Assembly: GCA_029990175.1 (NCBI GenBank)
Contig: JARKIP010000065.1
Span: 23,476,501 to 23,540,500, forward strand
Direction: 5' to 3'
Source: Petunia secreta
Lineage: Eukaryota; Streptophyta; Magnoliopsida; Solanales; Solanaceae
DNA: 64,000 nt
Shown: positions 29,886 through 41,135 of the stretch, piece by piece
Layout of the letters: each line of letters begins with the position of its first letter
Position numbering within the stretch: position 1 is the first letter of the stretch
Position numbers and translations under genes: made by a program
The notes under the pieces: generated by a model
What the model saw: only the letters and a program-made list of their open reading frames with translations
Told to the model about the DNA's origin: nothing
Databases searched by the model: none

Positions 29886-31832
29886 TCAGGATGTGGAAGG
29901 ACTAGGTCCCTGAGACTTGTTAAGTAACTCAAGCATCTGCTTGAGCATTCCCTCATTGGTCTCCTTTGCCTTTGAGGCCTCTGCCTTCCACAAATTCTTC
30001 TCCTCTTCCAACCTTGCTATCTCAGCAGCCTGAATAGCAACCTGTTGCCTAAGTGCCCTCACTTTGTTGTTCAGTGGCTGCCTCCCAACACCATCCTGTG
30101 GAGGATCAGCCTGAACTGGCAAATCACAGCTTATCAAAGTTGCACAACCAAACTTTTCCTTCTTTGTAGCCTTCACAACCCCTTCCAGGGGAATCTTCCA
30201 TTTTGCAAATATATCAGTCAGGATGAAACCAAACGGCAGGGAGTGCTTTCTCTTCCCAGCAATCACCCTTTTTATCAGGTGGATCATCAAGCTGGGCCAA
30301 TTGATCTACTTTTCAGTGTCCAACAGTTCCATAAGGACCAGGTCCATGAAACTGGCAACTCCTCTTTTCTCCTGCCTTGGCATCACAATCTTGTTCACAA
30401 ACTCGAACAATACTTGGTGCTGTGGGTGCATCTCACTCTTTTGCACAGCCCTGGGTTTCTCTTCACCATCATTCTCAGCAAACTTCCTAGTGATCTCCAG
30501 ATCAGTAGGCAAGTTTGTCAAGTCAGGCCAAACCGTCTTGACATAGCTAGCATACCCAGTAGCAGGAATCCCCAGCAGCTCACCAAGTTCCCTTGTGTCA
30601 AACATAATGACATTGTCATTGACAGAGGTAGTAAGTCTATCTTCTCTGATGGAGCAGTTCTTGTAGAACTCTTGCACCATTCCCTTTGCACACCTCCCAG
30701 AGATCTTAAGGACCATGTCCCTCCAACCCTGAGCATGCAGTTTTTGCAGCAGCCACAACATACCTTCTTCTTGCACATCAGACATAACCCGACCTTTCAA
30801 AACCTTCCTGGTCAACATGTCATCATGAACACAGTGCACAGACTCATCACCTTCAGCATCACTATCACTCTCATCCCCAGCAACAGACTCATCACTGTCA
30901 CTAGCAGAGTCTTCAGAAACAACCACTCTTTTGGAGGACCTGGTCCTCTTAGCAACTTTCTCAGCAGCTTTAACTGAGCTTCTTGTTACCCTTCTCTCAG
31001 GAACTTTTCTTTTCTTAGACTGAGGCACAACATCCTCAGCATCTACCATCTCATCATCCTCAAAAAAATCAGCAAGATCAATATCATCAATATCATCCAC
31101 TTCTTCCTCCTCAACTACCTGTTTTCCTTTCCCTTTTCTGCTTCTTTCCAAGGCAGCAGCTAGTTGTTCATCAGCAGCTTTGGCAGCACTTCTTGTCCTC
31201 CTACCCCCAGAAGCAGGGGTTGAGGCAAAAGGAACAGGTCCTTTTGCCTTAGAGGAACTTTCAGCTTTCTTTTTATTTCCAGGCTTGTAACTATCACCTA
31301 TTTTCTTCAACTTAGCAGCAATTTCAGCAGTCACACGGTCATCGATGGGTTCCTTTCTAGCCAATTTTCTTTGCAGACTCCTAATGTTGATCAAATCTAC
31401 TAGGGGCCTATCACGATCACTGATAGCGTCATCAACATCAACCACATCCTCCATGGGTGCTTTAGGAGCAGCCTCTGGACACCCCGATGACCCATGCATG
31501 AGTGCTTCCAACCTCTTAATAGGTTCCCCCTCAAGAGCAGCCTCAGACCCCTCTCCCTTTTCTTCCTCGTCTATAACAACATTCAAAGGGTAGGTAAAGT
31601 TTACCTGATACTGATACAACACCATAGCACGAGATAAATCCTCAACCTGCTCAGCAATTGATTCAGCCGTGGGAACTGATCCTTCCCCCTGAATTTCAGG
31701 TTCAGGTACGTCTGGAATTGGTTCAGGGATTTCAGGGTTTAGGTTAGTGGTTTCCATGGGTGAGGGAGGATTAAGATTTTGTGGTTGGTCATCAGTAGGT
31801 GCAGTTGAAGAATTATCAGAAGCAAGAGACAT
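29886..31832 (-). pseudogene. Copia ORF3: putative plant-transposon-type protein with coiled coil
   Basis: ATG at 31832, one internal TAG at 30306-30308, stop at 29886 (~648 codons). Layout: Pro/Glu-rich N-terminus; basic patches SKKRKVPERR and RTRSAAKAADE that look like nuclear-localisation signals; a long Asp/Glu/Ser stretch; a folded part with VQEFYKNCSI and FDTRELGELLGIPATGYASY, which resembles the plant transposon protein domain that otherwise reads FYAN...F....IN.LLGLP; a C-terminal coiled coil (VRALRQQVAIQAAEIARLEEEK). Sits where Sireviruses place their env-like ORF, but I see no signal peptide or transmembrane helix. Function unknown. Confidence 0.65.
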
Positions 31833-32433
31833 CTTTGCAATTCGAATTAACAAATAATTTACTACTCTTTCTGAAATTGTGAAAGTTTTAATTGATGAAC
31901 AATGTAAAAGAATAATGAGGAAGAAGAAGTGTATTTATAGAGTGAAATAAGTAGTGGAGTTTGAGTGAAAAACGATCAACTTACCTCATCATCAACATGC
32001 AACGGTTAAGGACTCTTGGGAGTCTCCCGGAGAAAAAGAGCCGTTAGGCTGCAGATTACCTTTTTCAGAATAGGAACTGTTCCTCCAGTGGGACTCTTTT
32101 GCAATTTGGATATGGGTAGGAAATTTAGTGGGATTTTATCATAAACACAAGTTACATATAGCCTTTATACTTCTAAATTAACTGAATAATTACGAGTACA
32201 TACCTCTTTTTAACACCACAATTCAGTGTCCTTCCAATTTGCAATTTTTGATCATCTGAAATTCTAAGAGCATAAGGGTAACATCATTCAATTTTAGCAA
32301 CTCTAAATAAGAGATGTGGCATGAGAGTATACATTTAAGTATTAAAACTGGACTGAATAATTCATGATGACTTGAATAAAATTCATTTTAAGAGCAATTT
32401 TCTAGCCAATTATGAAGTAAAGCATTGATGATT
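31833..32433 (-). other. Copia spacer between pol and ORF3
   Basis: Non-coding. Contains a GGAACTGTTCC palindrome at 32073-32083. It may carry a promoter or splice acceptor for ORF3, but no decisive signal is visible. Confidence 0.45.
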
Positions 32434-32934
32434 TTATGTGAATTTAATCATCCCTAACTCCAATCTATTTCTTTCAAAATCATCTCTACCTAGAGCTTTA
32501 GTAAAAATGTCAGCTTTTTGCTTTTCAGTAGGACAAAATGCTATGGTGATCAAACCTTTTTCATAATTGTCTCTTAGGAAATGATGTCTTATATCAATGT
32601 GTTTAGTCCTTTTGTGATGCACTGGATTCTTTGTCATATTAATAGCACTAGTGTTATCACAATATATAGGAACAGTTCCTACATCAACACCAAAATTCTG
32701 TAATTGTTTTTTGATCCATAACAACTGTGAACAACATGAAGCAGCTGCAACATATTTAGCCTCAGCAGTGGAAAGTGCCACTGAATTCTATTTTTTAGTT
32801 CCCCAAGAAACCAAACAGTCACCAAGAAAATGTACCATACCTGAGGTACTTTTTCTATCAACAAAGAAACCTTCATAGTCAGCATCAGTATATCCAACAA
32901 GATTAAAACTACCACCGTTTGGATACCAAAGTCC
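32434..32934 (-). pseudogene. Copia RNase H
   Basis: Main piece 32781-32434: ALSTAEAKYVAAASCCSQLLWIKK (E and conserved helix), IYCDNTSAINM (D), KHIDIRHHFLRD and KADIFTKAL. The first strand with YTDADYEG lies further upstream, at about 32860-32900 in the same region, with a stop in between (~32790). Ends with TGA at 32434. Confidence 0.85.
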
Positions 32935-33903
32935 CTAGGGACCTGTTCCTTTCAGATACCTCAATATTCTTTTAACAGCTTTCAAATGAGATTCTTTAGG
33001 ATCTGATTGGAACCTAGCACACAAACCAACACTGAACACAATATCAGGTCTACTAGCAGTTCGATAAAGTAAAGAACCTATCATACCCCTATACAATTTT
33101 TGATCAACTGATATTCCATGTTCATCAAGATCTAGTTTTGTGGCAGTGGCAATAGGTGTGTCAATTTCCATAGCATTATCCATATCAAATCTTTTAAGTA
33201 ATTCCTTAACATACTTTTGTTGATGGATCATAGTTCCATTTGAGGTTTGCTTAATTTGTAGACCCAAAAAGAAATTGAGTTCACCCATCATGCTCATCTC
33301 AAATTCACTCCCCATCAAGTTTGCAAATTCCTTACTTAAATTTTCACAAGTGGCACCAAAAATTATATCATCTACATAGATTTGAACAATTAAGAGATCC
33401 TTACCTTTTTCTTTTAAGAACAAAGTACTATCAATTTTACCTCTCTTGTATCCATGCTGGAGTAGAAATTTTGATAGCCTCTCATATCATGCTCTTGGTG
33501 CCTGCTTGAGCCCATACAAGGCCTTGTCTAACTTGTACACATGTTTAGGGAACTGTTCACTTTCAAAACCTGGAGGTTGCTTGACATACACTTCTTCTTT
33601 CAAGTAACCATTCAGAAACGCACTCTTAACATCCATTTGATGTAGAGTAAATTCCATGTATGTAGCAAAGGCTATAAGAAGTCTTATTGCTTCCAGTCTT
33701 GCAACTGGAGCAAAAGTCTCATCATAGTCGATGCCCTCCTCTTAACTATATCCCTGAACGACTATCCTGGCCTTGTTTCTTGTTACCATGCCATCCTCAT
33801 CAAGTTTGTTTCTCAAAACCCATTTTGTTCCAATTATGGACCTGTTCCTTGGCTTGGGTTCCAGATGCCAAGCTTGACTCCTTTGAAATTGATTCAGTTC
33901 TTC
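32935..33903 (-). pseudogene. Copia reverse transcriptase
   Basis: Upstream part 33903-33430 is read in pieces (WVLRNKLDEDGMV; FAPVARLEAIRLL; MDVKSAFLNGYL; YGLKQAPRA) with at least two stops (about 33743 and 33486). The open part 33423-32935 has IYVDDIIFGAT (catalytic YVDD, about 33360-33385), FEMSMMGELNFFLGLQI and YRGMIGSLLYRTASRPDI. Separated by a stop at 32935 from RNase H. Confidence 0.85.
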
Positions 33904-35628
33904 CTACATAGCATTAATCCAATCAGCATCCTTTAGTGCTTCTTTCACATTTTTAGGTTCAACAAGAGATAAGAAGGCACTAAAGGCACACAGATTGTGA
34001 TTCTTGACTGCTGATCTAGTTTGAACTCCGGCAGCCTTATCTGAAATTATTTGATCCATAGGATGTGACCTTTGATACTTGAAAGGCTTGGGTGTCAATC
34101 CATTGTCAGAAGTCCTCTGCTGAGGAACAGTTCCTGATAGAGTAGTGTTTTCGATTTGTGAGGTGGAACCAACACTTGTTCCCCCTGTTTCAGTCCTACT
34201 CTTCTCAGTTCTGTCCTGAGGATTAGTTCCTTGCAGTTCACTTCTCATATCCAGAATCTGCATTTGTGGATTAAGTTCAAACTGTTTCAGCATTCCAATT
34301 TCTTCATCCTCTTGTACTTGTTCTTGAGTGAGACTGTCAGTTTCATCAAATTTGACATGCATGCTTTCTTCAATTTTCAATGTTTTCTTGTTAAACACCC
34401 TGTATGATTTACTATTTAAAGAATAACCAACAAATATTCCCTCATCACTTCTAGGATCAAATTTTCCTAAGGCATCCTTTCCATTGTTGTGTATGAAACA
34501 TTTGCAACCAAAAGCCCTAAGATGAGAAATATTTGGTTTTCTTCCTTTAAGTAATTCATATGGGGTCTTTTCTATTAAAGGTCTTGTCACACATCTATTT
34601 ATTATGTAGCATGCAGTATTAATAGCCTCAGCCCAAAAGTTCTGTGGAAGATTTTCAGATATCAACATAGTCCTTGCCATTTCTTCTAGAGTCCTATTTT
34701 TCCTTTCCACTACACCATTTTGTTGTGGAGTTCTAGGTGAGGAAAAATTATGATTAATGCCATTTTCATTACAAAAATTGGAAAACATATGATTTTCAAA
34801 TTCAGTTCCATGATCTGACCTAATGGCAACAATATGGTTATCTAGAGTTCTTTGAGCTTTCTTAGCAAAGATTGAAAATGCATTAAATGCTTCTTCTTTA
34901 GATGTAAGAAATATAGTCCATGTAAATCTGGAGTAATCATCCACCAATACCATAACATACTTCTTACCTCCACGACTCATTGTTCTCATAGGGCCACATA
35001 AATCCATATGGACCAGTTCCAAAGGTTTAGTGGTACTTACCTGTTTCTTCGATTTGAAGGAGGATTTTACCTGCTTCCCCCTGGCACATGCTTCACATAC
35101 TTTTTTTTCTTTAAACCTGATGTTAGGAAGACCTATCACTAAGTCCCTTGACACAAGTTTGTTCAATTGTGAAAGACTAGCATGTCCTAGTCTTTTGTGC
35201 CATAGGAGGGGATCATTTTGCACCACACTTAAGCAGCTCAAACTTCCATCAGATAATGTCAGCAAGTCTACTTTGTAGATGTTTCCATGTCTGTTTCCCT
35301 GCAAAATAACCTCTCCAGAAGCTTGATTAGTCACAGTGCATCCAGTAGATGAGAAATTAACATTATTACCTTTGTCACACAATTGAGATATGCTCAATAA
35401 GCAATGCTTCAGCCCATCTACTAGAAATACATTATCTATACAGTGTGAATCAGACCTACCTACCTTTCCAATTCTAATAATTTCCCCTTTCTTACCATTA
35501 CCGAAGGAAACATTTCCTCCTTGGAAGGCTGAGAGGGAAAGGAACAGTTCCTTATGCCCTGTCATATGTCTTGAGCAACCACTGTCCATGTACAATTTGT
35601 GGTTTGTCTCCTTCACTCTAGCGTGCAA
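33904..35628 (-). pseudogene. Copia protease C-part, pre-integrase zinc domain and integrase
   Basis: 574 codons. LYMDSGCSRHMTGHKELF near the N-terminus is the protease active site (D-S-G). GAG-pre-integrase LWHKRLGHASLSQLNKL...CEACARGKQ carries the HHCC zinc site. The core holds LVHMDLCGPM (D), RSDHGTEFENH (D) and PQQNGVVERKNRTL (E), and the integrase tail RAFGCKCFIHN...GIFVGYSLNSKSYRVFN. The linker before RT is long and Thr/Gln rich. The catalytic triad is intact as seen. The frame is separate from Gag upstream. Confidence 0.9.
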
Positions 35629-35713
35629 AAGAAAACTAGGGATTAGTCTTAAGAACTCAAACTAGTTTGGGTTCCTTTCCTTTTGAAAAAGGATGAATCA
35701 AATCTCTCCTAGC

Positions 35714-36079
35714 CTAGAATGGTAATGGTTTCTTTGTGTGAACATTTTCTCTTTTTACAGAATGTTGAACAGGTTTGTAGAACCTATTCTTCTGTTTCAC
35801 AGGATTTTGAACAGGTTTATAGGACCTGTTCCTCTGGGCAGCCCTTTTTAAAGATTGAAAATTTTCTTTTCGGTGACCAGTGTTCCCACAGCGAGTGCAT
35901 AGCCAGTTTTCTGGAAATGATAAGTACTTACTCTTTGGATTCCATTTGGATGAACTCTGTGCTTTCATGAATCCAATACCTTTCCTGTTACTACTATGAT
36001 TTTCCTGTAACCATTCTAGTGCTTCAGAAGACTTGTTCCATTCTACAGTTTTTCTTAATTCCATTTTTGTTTTAACCAA
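35714..36079 (-). pseudogene. Copia Gag-protease linker with second CCHC-like knuckle
   Basis: Same frame as Gag, after a TGA at ~36095. Contains CTRCGNTGHRKENF, a zinc knuckle missing its last cysteine, then repeated KPVQNPVKQ/KPVQHSVKR. It ends in a TAG. A frame change follows before the protease. Confidence 0.75.
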
Positions 36080-36094
36080 GTCTTCTTCTAAAGA

Positions 36095-37528
36095 TCATAT
36101 CTTTTCTTCTTTCTTACACAGTTCATCAACTGTGTCTTTCAGTTTCTCTTCAGCAATGATCTGATGAGAATTAGCAATACCTTTACCTTTTGCAACTGTT
36201 TTAATATTTTCTACTTCCTGAGCAGTTGTTTCAAGTGTGAGGACCTGTTCCTCAAGCATGCTAATCTTCCTTTCCAGAAAATCATTTTTAATTATTTCCT
36301 CTTTGCATTCTGTTTCTAAACAGTCAACTTTATCATGGAGTTGGTGATTATCATCCCTTAGAGTTTTAAATTCATTTAGCACAATATGGAATACTTTAAC
36401 CAACTTTTCTCTAGACATGCTTTTTACATCTTCTTTGAGTTTAGAAACAAATACCTCAGGATCCTCTTCATTTTCTGAATCTCCAAGTGCCATTAGAGCA
36501 AGATCCTCATCCAAATCATCATCAGTTATTTCGTCTTCACTGTCTTGCCATCCTGCAACCAGCGCTTTGGGATTTCCACTCCTCTTATGGACCTGTTCCC
36601 TAGCCTTCTTCCTTACATCAATGAATTTCTTCCTCCATTCTCCTTCCATAATTGGACATTTGCTGATGTAGTGCTCCGAGCTTCCACATTTGTGGCATTC
36701 TCCAGCCTGTTTCATGTTAGTAGACCTACCGTGTCCACTAATTTCCCTTTTCTTATTCAAATATTTCTGAACACTTTTAGCGATAAGGACCAGTTCCTTA
36801 TCATCAATGATTTTATCACCAGCAGTCAAGGCTAGGTTAGGTTCAGTTTTAACTGGTGCTCCTATGTTTTTAACCTTTTTCCTCAGTTCATAAGTCTTTA
36901 GATTGCCTATAAGCTCATCTAAGGATAAAGTGGTTAAATCTTTACTTTCAATGATAGCACAAGCTTTGATCTCCCAAGAATCTGGAAGAACCCTAGTTAA
37001 AATCTTTTCTACTCTATCTTCCACAGTTAAAACCCTTCCCAATGAGATAAGTTTAGAAGCAATGGCATTAAATCTAGTATACATTTCAGAGATTGATTCT
37101 TCTTCTTTCATTTTAAAGCTTTCATATTCAGCATAAAGAAGTGTACCTCTGGACCTTTTTACCTGACTTGTTCTTTCGTGTGCAACTTGTAGAGCATCCC
37201 AAATCTCCTTTGCAGTGGCATACCCTCTGATCCTAGTGCATTCATCAGGACTAAGTCCACCAACCAGCCACTTCCTAGCCTTTGCATTCTTTTCCCATTG
37301 CTTTATGTCTTCAGCATTGCATTCCTTCCTGGTTTTGGGAACATCCTTCCCATCAGCATCCTTCTTCATCGGGATGATGGGACCTTCAGTTACTATGTCC
37401 CACAATTCATAGTCTTCTGCTTGAAGGTGATCGCGCATCCTCTCTTTCCACCATGAATCGTATTTTCCATTGAAATAAGGTGCTCTAACCATTGACTGGC
37501 CCTCACTGTTCTCTCGTGATGTACTCAT
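36095..37528 (-). pseudogene. Copia Gag
   Basis: 477 codons from ATG 37528, which lies 36 bases downstream of the PBS. N-terminal APYFNGKYDSWWKERMRDHL is the Copia Gag signature (UBN2 type). The retrotran-gag core runs through TLLYAEYESFKMKEEESISEMYTRF; zinc knuckle CHKCGSSEHYISKC at residues 278-291; C-terminal acidic and coiled-coil parts (residues 330-470). Forms particles in the cytoplasm. Interrupted by TGA, then continued in frame at 36079. Confidence 0.9.
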
Positions 37529-37563
37529 CTAATCCTAGGTGTTAGCCTTTTCAAGGATAACCT

Positions 37564-37575
37564 GCTCTGATACCA
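37564..37575 (-). other. Copia primer-binding site
   Basis: TGGTATCAGAGC on the minus strand, two bases after the 5' LTR end. Complementary to iMet tRNA. Confidence 0.85.
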
Positions 37576-37577
37576 AT

Positions 37578-38382
37578 TGTTATTTCCCACGATTACACCA
37601 CTTTACTATTTTAAGGACCAGTTCCTTAAAATGTGTTCCTTTACTCTACGATATGCAGAATTAAAACTGTAAGTAATTGAACACCAGATATTAGCGTGGA
37701 AAAACCCCTAGACACGGGATCAAAAAACCACAACCTATTTCTCAAGTAGGATTTCAACTTCACTATGTAAAAAGACCTACTTGGTTACAAGACTCACTCT
37801 TACTAACCTAGGACTAACTCTAATCCTTTAGTGATCTTTCTCACGATCAGTTAAGTTGTGTCAAGTCCACGACTTGAACCAGAAAGTTTACAACTCGATT
37901 TTTGCTTACTACAATTGAACTAAGAGTTGAACTTTTACAAGATTCAATCTAAGGAACAGATTCTCACTTAGTTCTACTGTAGCTAACTGATTACACAAAT
38001 AAGCTAATAATTCTTCTCAGCTTTTGCTCGATGCTCTCTGTATTTGTGTACACTTCTATGGCTGATAGTCTCCACGTTTTATAGCTTCCAGTAGCCAAGA
38101 AGTCTCAATGAATTAGAATTCCAAAGCTCCCTTGACTTTGAATCCTAATTGGATTCTTCTCTTGAGAATCCGAATCCTTTATCCCTTAGTTATGCAATCT
38201 TTTCGTATCCGTTTAGACCTGCATAATTATCAAGATATACGTCAGTTTTAGGATAAATAATAATATCTCAATTAAATGATTTTGCATGAATTATCTATTC
38301 TGCTACAGTGATTCAAAGGAACAGGTCCTTTGAATCCGTTCCCCAGTCATCAGTGAAAACTCCAAGCTTATCCAAGCTAACA
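37578..38382 (-). repeat. Copia 5' LTR (805 bp)
   Basis: Plus-strand view TGTTATTTCCC...AAGCTAACA. Near-identical to the interrupted 3' LTR. TATA at 38077-38083. Palindromes GGACCAGTTCC (37615-37625) and GGAACAGGTCC (38318-38328). Confidence 0.9.
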
Positions 38383-39051
38383 GAGGAGCACATAGGCACC
38401 AAAGGGGAGGCTCGAGGGACACAAATTGAGGAGTTTCAAGAGCCTACAGGAAGGGGGCGAACCGCCTACATAAAGGGCGGACCGCCTAGTTGAAATCAAG
38501 CCTCAGGATCTCTGGCCGCCTACTATAGGGGCGGACCGCCTACTTTGGGGCTTGGGCCGCGCACTCTGCAGTGGAGAGAAAAGGGCGGACAGCCTACTCC
38601 CACTAGGCGGGGCGCCTAGTTGCTATGCTTTGGACTGGAATTTGACGTGCAGTTCCTGTTTTGGCCCTACGAGGCTTGTATTGTTTTTATATCATATTAG
38701 CACTTTTTAGACATTACAATAGGAGTGTGGAACACCTATAAATACGACACTTAGTCATTTTATTTCGGGGGCTAGATTTGAGTATTGAAGAATAGACATT
38801 AGAAGAGACTAAGTCCTTCTTGTTAAAGCTTGAGATTCATGTATCTCTTACTTGGAATCCATGATGGATCACCGCTAGTGTGACCCTGTTAGTGGTTCAA
38901 GTCTCTTTCTCCCTTTGGATCAATCTACTTGGTTAGTTTCATTCGTTCTTTCTTCTATTTTCTGTTCTTCCTCGTCCCTATTTCTTTGATCTCGTGTTTA
39001 TCATTTGCTTCCGTTACTTGTTATTTGCTTCCGTGGATATGACCCGTATCA
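38383..39051 (+). repeat. 3' LTR of the non-autonomous element, right piece
   Basis: Continues from 23665 after the GAGGA duplication. Aligns with 18540-19202; exact GGCGGACCGCC at 38476-38486 and 38530-38540; TATA at 38737-38744; ends GTATCA at 39051, followed by TSD TAACC. Confidence 0.9.
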
Positions 39052-39322
39052 TAACCTCTCCCCTCAAACACATCTTTTTGATGGCTCCGTAGTTGATTAT
39101 GTTGACAGAGCCACCGGGGTCAATCAGGACTCATTTAATTTTCGAGTCTTTTATCCTTAGCATGATGACCAAAGCATCGTTGTGGGAAAACATCATCCGA
39201 TCACAGTCATCATTGTCGAATATTATTTCCTTTCCCAAGCCTCAAACTCGAGTTCTTTTTTCCATGGTTATTGGTAACTTTGCAAACTTCTTGGCAGCCA
39301 CAAAATTTACTCCATTCACTTC
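39052..39322 (-). pseudogene. Minus-strand Tat-like element, segment 2: protease N-terminal half
   Basis: On the minus strand reads MMFSHNDALVIMLRIKDSKI, a TGA, then VLIDPGGSVNIINYGAIKKM, the Tat protease active-site region (D-P-G-G here). It joins directly to the segment ending at 18474 once the 18475-39051 element and one TAACC copy are removed. Ends at the ACTTC duplication (39318-39322) of the next insertion. Confidence 0.8.
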
Positions 39323-40025
39323 TGATAAGGAAAAAACTACGGAAGTGATCAATAAAGATAAAATCGAGATGCGACAAGAACAACTTACGAGGTAGCACCA
39401 AGGAACGATGTCTTGATACACCCTCATTCGAGTAAAGTAGAACCTACGCTATGCAACTATCCTCCAGATGCACCCGGCTCTCGCAAATAGAATGATCAAG
39501 GAGGATTGAAGGTCAACTTGGATTCTTCCAATAGATTTCAAGCCAAAACAATTCATGTGTTTTGAGAGCAAATCTCTTTAATGTTTGTGTTCAAGGTAGA
39601 TTGAATGGCATAAATGAGCTATGGGGTGTATTTATAGCACCCCATTACAATGCTATGTAATGTCTGAAGAGCTCTTGGCTTAATTAAAACACCATAGACA
39701 TCCTAGGGCTAAAATAGAAAGTTCAACAAAAATAAGTAGAAGCTTCAGCAATTCGGGCACCCCGCCTGGTCCAGGCACTCCGCCTGGTGGAGCCATGACC
39801 AAGGCGCTCCGCCTGGTCAGGCGCTCCGACTAGTCTGCTAGGCACTCCGCCTACTCCCTGGGGGCTTCCATTCCTTCTTCAAACGAGCTGAAGTTTTTGG
39901 TCTTCCAATGGTCTCCGGAGCTTGTATCATCAACGCCTTTCCGAATCAAGTATAAGTGAGTATCATGAAGTGCTTTGGTTTGGCTTCTAGTAAAGGGCCT
40001 TGTGGTGGTGGTTTTCCCCGCATCA
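39323..40025 (-). repeat. 3' LTR (703 bp) of the 39.3-60.9 kb element
   Basis: Aligns with 60166-60885. TATA (TATTTATA on plus) at 39629-39636. Cluster of AGGCGCTCCGCCTGG-type motifs at 39760-39860. The polyprotein frame enters it by 174 bases (to 39851). Confidence 0.88.
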
Positions 40026-41135
40026 TCCTCTCCTTCTTGAGAATATTTCATCCTCGAAATTGAGGCATCATCCTCCATGGCATCATGACCTACATAAAAA
40101 GGACCCAAGTCTCTAACACTAAAAGTATTTGAAATATTGTACTCACCGGGTAAATCAATCACATATGTATTGTTGTTGATCTTAGAGAGCACTTGGAAAG
40201 GTACTTCTCCTCGGGGTGCCAACTTCCCTATCCTAAGGTTTGGAAACCTCTTTGCGGAAGTGCACCCACACCCAATCCCCTTTCTTCAGGTCCAACTTTT
40301 TCCTCCCCTTGTTCTTCTTAAAGGCAACCTTTGCATAGGCTTCCTCCAATCTCTCCTTGCTTTGGAATGGATCTCGAGCATGGCCTTAGCTCGACTTTCA
40401 CGTTCAAAACTAACAACCATTTCCTTGGGCAAAGGGGTTAGATCATGTGGAATCAAATGACTAAAACCATAAACGCACTCAAATGGTGTCAAGCCAATCA
40501 TGCTATGCAATGTACGGTTGTATGCAATCTCCATAAGAGGCAATTTTTCAACCCAAATCCCGGCCTTACCTCGGGTCATGGCTCTATGTAGAGCATCCAA
40601 GGTTTGGTTCACCACCTCGGTTTTTGACCATCCGTTTGAGGGTAGTGGGACATAGAAAACAACAACTTGGTGCCAAGAGCACCCTAAAGACATCTCCAAA
40701 AATGGCTAAGGAACTTAGAGTCCCTATAACTCACAATTGTTTGAGGCACACCATGTAATTTTAACACATTATCAATGAACAAAGAAGGTACATGTCGTGC
40801 ATCATGACTCTTTTTACAATGAATAAAGTGAGCCATTTTGGAGAACCTATCCACGACAACATAAATGCTATCATGTCCCCCTTAGACCGTGGGAATCCCA
40901 TAAAAAAATCCATAGAAACATCCATCCACATGCTAGTAGGAATAGGAAGGGGAGTATACAAACCATGGGAATTAGATTTGGACTTAGCATACGTACAATC
41001 CAAGCAAGTATTGCAAAGTCTCTCAACTTCCAATCCCATTTTTGGCCAATGAAATTGCTCCATGAGAATAGCTAAGGTTTTGTTTCTCCCAAAGTGACCC
41101 ATCAAGCCCCTACAATGTGCTTCACAACCAAGCAA
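39851..41135 (-). pseudogene. Integrase of the 39.3-60.9 kb CRM-like element
   Basis: Pieces 41135-40761 (GLMGHFGRNKTLAILMEQFHWPK...CNTCLDCTYAKSK zinc region; WMDVSMDFFMGFPR core, first D), 40699-40286 (GKAGIWVEKLPLMEIAYNRTLHS; FECVYGFSHLIP) and 40222-39851 (APRGEVPFQVLSKINNNTYVIDLPGEYN; then FTRSQTKALHDTHLYL inside the LTR). Two frameshifts between them; the second D and the E region at 40740-40600 are damaged. Confidence 0.8.

Larger units (their letters stand above)
23666..38382 (-). mobile_element. Ty1/Copia retrotransposon with ORF3 (Sirevirus-like organisation)
   Basis: LTRs TGTTATTTCC...GCTAACA (plus-strand view), ~805 bp each, TSD GAGGA (23661-23665, 38383-38387). On the minus strand: PBS 37564-37575, Gag, protease, integrase, RT, RNase H (the Copia order, integrase before RT), a further ORF 31832-29886, PPT and 3' LTR. 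The extra 3' ORF and large coiled Gag resemble the Sirevirus/SIRE-Maximus lineage (inference). A LINE (23825-28771) interrupts the 3' LTR. Stops in every coding module show a dead but fairly young copy: the LTRs are near-identical by eye. Confidence 0.9.
18475..39051 (+). mobile_element. Non-autonomous CRM-like LTR retrotransposon with novel ORFs, split by a Copia insertion
   Basis: LTRs start TGATGCGGGGC/TTATGCGAGGC and end GTATCA. A PBS follows the 5' LTR and a PPT precedes the 3' LTR. A 5-bp TSD, TAACC (18470-18474, 39052-39056), brackets it. No Gag capsid, RT, RNase H or integrase is present in the ~4.3 kb interior. Instead there are an acidic/Gly-Ser ORF fused to a protease-like domain, an acidic ORF and a hydrophobic ORF. 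LTR start, iMet-like PBS, leader motifs and PPT context (RTKSFQEGEDYA) match the autonomous CRM-like elements of the window, which could supply proteins in trans (inference). A Copia element (23666-38382) sits in its 3' LTR. Confidence 0.85.

Noticed and set aside
29886..31832. Envelope protein
   Set aside because: No signal peptide, transmembrane helix or cysteine-rich ectodomain seen; charged, coiled-coil protein instead.
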